Positions 33,375-34,406 of a stretch of 34,406 nucleotides of DNA are shown piece by piece. The DNA is taken from the NCBI GenBank assembly GCA_016744705.1, contig JADGDU010000034.1:1-34406 (forward strand). Reading direction: 5' to 3'. Positions within the stretch are counted from its first letter, which is position 1. Every line of letters begins with the position of its first letter. Origin of the DNA: Candidatus Krumholzibacteriia bacterium (GTDB lineage Bacteria > Krumholzibacteriota > Krumholzibacteriia > LZORAL124-64-63). Both the position numbers and the translations under genes were made by a program. The notes under the pieces were generated by a model. The model had not been told where the DNA came from and searched no databases. It worked only from the letters and a program-made list of their open reading frames with translations.

Positions 33375-34295
33375 GTGACTGAATCACCCCTTGAAAACCC
33401 GGATAGCTCTGAGGAAACTCTCAAGAGTCCTGAGCAGGAACAGTTGGGCGGGCCTGAATCCTGGAACCTGGATGCCTTGCCTCCAGAACTGGATTATTTC
33501 CGCACCAGCGAAGCCTATCAGATTGAGCTGACCGGTTTTCAGGGCCCCATGGACTTGCTGTTGTTCCTGATCAATAAGGAGCATGTGGATATTTATGATA
33601 TTCCCATTGCCCACATCACGGAACAGTTTATCCAACACATTAAAGTAATCCAGGCCATCAGTCTGGATTCTGCCGGAGAATTTATTGCCATGGCGGCCAC
33701 TTTGATGGTGATCAAAATGAAGATGCTCATGCCATCGCACAGAGATGATGAAGAAGAGGATGAAGAAGATCCAAGAGCAGAGTTGGTGCGCCGTCTTTTG
33801 GAATATCGGCGTTTCAAGGAAGCGGCCGAATCACTTCAAAAAGCTGAAAATGAGCGGCAACAATACCATCTGCGGCAGACCAAATTTCCTTATGTTGACC
33901 AACTGGATCTGGAGCCCAAACTCCGCATTGAAATGTTTGATTTGCTATCGGCTCTGGCTGGGATTTTCGACCGAATCCAAGCTAAACCCATCCATGAAAT
34001 TGAAAGAGAGCCTTTCACTGTAGACCAAAAAATGGACCTCATTGCGGAAAAAATCATGGGTGGCGCCAATATTAAATTTGAAGAACTCTTTGCTGACGAA
34101 ACCATGAAAATGGAAGTCATCGTCACCTTCATTGCCATTCTGGAACTGGTCAAAAGAGGCCGCCTGGAATTTTTACAAACCCACGCCCGGGGCCCCATTT
34201 GGTTGCAGGAACCAGGCAAAGTGGCTGAAGATGCCGATGAAACCGCCATCATTGAAGATATCGATGATTCGAATGAACTGGAGACAGAAATTTGA
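33375..34295 (+). CDS. scpA: Segregation and condensation protein A
   Basis: A 306-residue kleisin that bridges SMC heads with ScpB in the bacterial condensin complex. The core starts after an unusually long acidic N-terminal extension (about 45 residues rich in E, S, P) with QIELTGFQGPMDLLLFLI and DIYDIPIAHITEQF. The acidic linker DDEEEDEEDPRAELVRRLLE and the C-terminal winged-helix region (FEELFADETMKMEVIVTFIAILELVKRGRL in two parts) follow. The GTG start lies behind AGGGGAAG, 9 nt after the trpS stop. Its stop overlaps the scpB start (TTGA). Confidence 0.94.
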   Translation: MTESPLENPDSSEETLKSPEQEQLGGPESWNLDALPPELDYFRTSEAYQIELTGFQGPMDLLLFLINKEHVDIYDIPIAHITEQFIQHIKVIQAISLDSAGEFIAMAATLMVIKMKMLMPSHRDDEEEDEEDPRAELVRRLLEYRRFKEAAESLQKAENERQQYHLRQTKFPYVDQLDLEPKLRIEMFDLLSALAGIFDRIQAKPIHEIEREPFTVDQKMDLIAEKIMGGANIKFEELFADETMKMEVIVTFIAILELVKRGRLEFLQTHARGPIWLQEPGKVAEDADETAIIEDIDDSNELETEI

Positions 34296-34406
34296 AACGG
34301 GAAATAGAAGCCCTGCTCTTTGCCACCGACAGTCCCCTGACCTTAGTCCGTTTGAAGAAGCTCCTTCCCGGGAGTGAAACCTCGGAAATCCGGGAGGCGC
34401 TTACGG
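34292..34406 (+). CDS. scpB: Segregation and condensation protein B, 5' fragment
   Basis: Only 38 residues are visible before the window ends. KREIEALLFATDSPLTL matches the first winged-helix of ScpB, which dimerises and binds ScpA. The TTG start overlaps the scpA stop, with GGAG 7 nt upstream. The scpA-scpB pairing is the usual order. Nothing downstream can be judged. Confidence 0.88.
   Translation, partial: MKREIEALLFATDSPLTLVRLKKLLPGSETSEIREALT

Noticed and set aside
1..34406. A novel defence, toxin-antitoxin or biosynthetic island
   Set aside because: Apart from the lipoprotein and the poorly understood Smg family, every gene belongs to a known housekeeping or envelope family; there is no composition shift, mobile hallmark or cluster of unknown genes.

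Overview
The window is a compact, gene-dense housekeeping stretch of a bacterial chromosome: 25 coding regions, two of them cut by the window ends, with moderate GC (roughly 50-55% by eye). No rRNA, tRNA, CRISPR array, insertion sequence or prophage was recognised. Every start was judged from Shine-Dalgarno (SD) sites. ATG, GTG and TTG starts all occur, and many neighbours overlap by a few bases (ATGA, GTGA, TGATG, TTGA), which suggests long, translationally coupled operons.

The organism cannot be named from this sequence. Several traits suggest a Gram-negative, diaminopimelate-peptidoglycan bacterium in or near the Fibrobacterota-Chlorobiota-Bacteroidota (FCB) superphylum or a related candidate phylum. 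These are an M6 peptidase with a FlgD-like/T9SS-like C-terminal domain, a Big_5-type lipoprotein beginning with a PPGGP...DSTPP motif, two periplasmic-type lytic transglycosylases, SecA with a Cys zinc tail, and a DUF494/Smg protein. The recognisable promoters are sigma70-like (TTGACA, 17-nt spacer) rather than the Bacteroidota type. One excellent sigma54-type site is also present.

Layout. 1-1701 (minus): LysM/SLT lytic transglycosylase lipoprotein. 1702-1948: divergent control region with a sigma54-like promoter, a perfect palindrome and a sigma70-like promoter. 1949-5865: diguanylate cyclase and ComEC DNA-uptake channel. 5954-8364: purC-purH, ending in a strong hairpin. 8426-13626: secreted M6 metalloprotease and Slt-type transglycosylase. 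13669-17236: secA and smg, closed by tandem terminators. 17314-24311: topA-trmFO-xerC-hslV-hslU, the same order as the Bacillus topA-gid-codV-codW-codX block. 24386-29055: argF, a lipoprotein, dapF-dapA-dapB. 29186-29443 (minus): rpsT, convergent with dapB across a shared terminator. 29501-34406: uvrC-xerD, then trpS-scpA-scpB (partial).

The genes cover envelope remodelling and export (two transglycosylases, SecA, M6 protease, DapABF supplying meso-DAP), chromosome topology, repair and segregation (TopA, UvrC, XerC, XerD, ScpAB), protein quality control (HslUV), translation (TrmFO, S20, TrpRS) and purine/arginine synthesis. I found no convincing undescribed multi-gene system. The most unusual piece of sequence is the 247-bp control region between the transglycosylase and the diguanylate cyclase. 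Next are a lipoprotein with no conventional start codon inside the arg/dap cluster, and active-site substitutions in DapA and ArgF.
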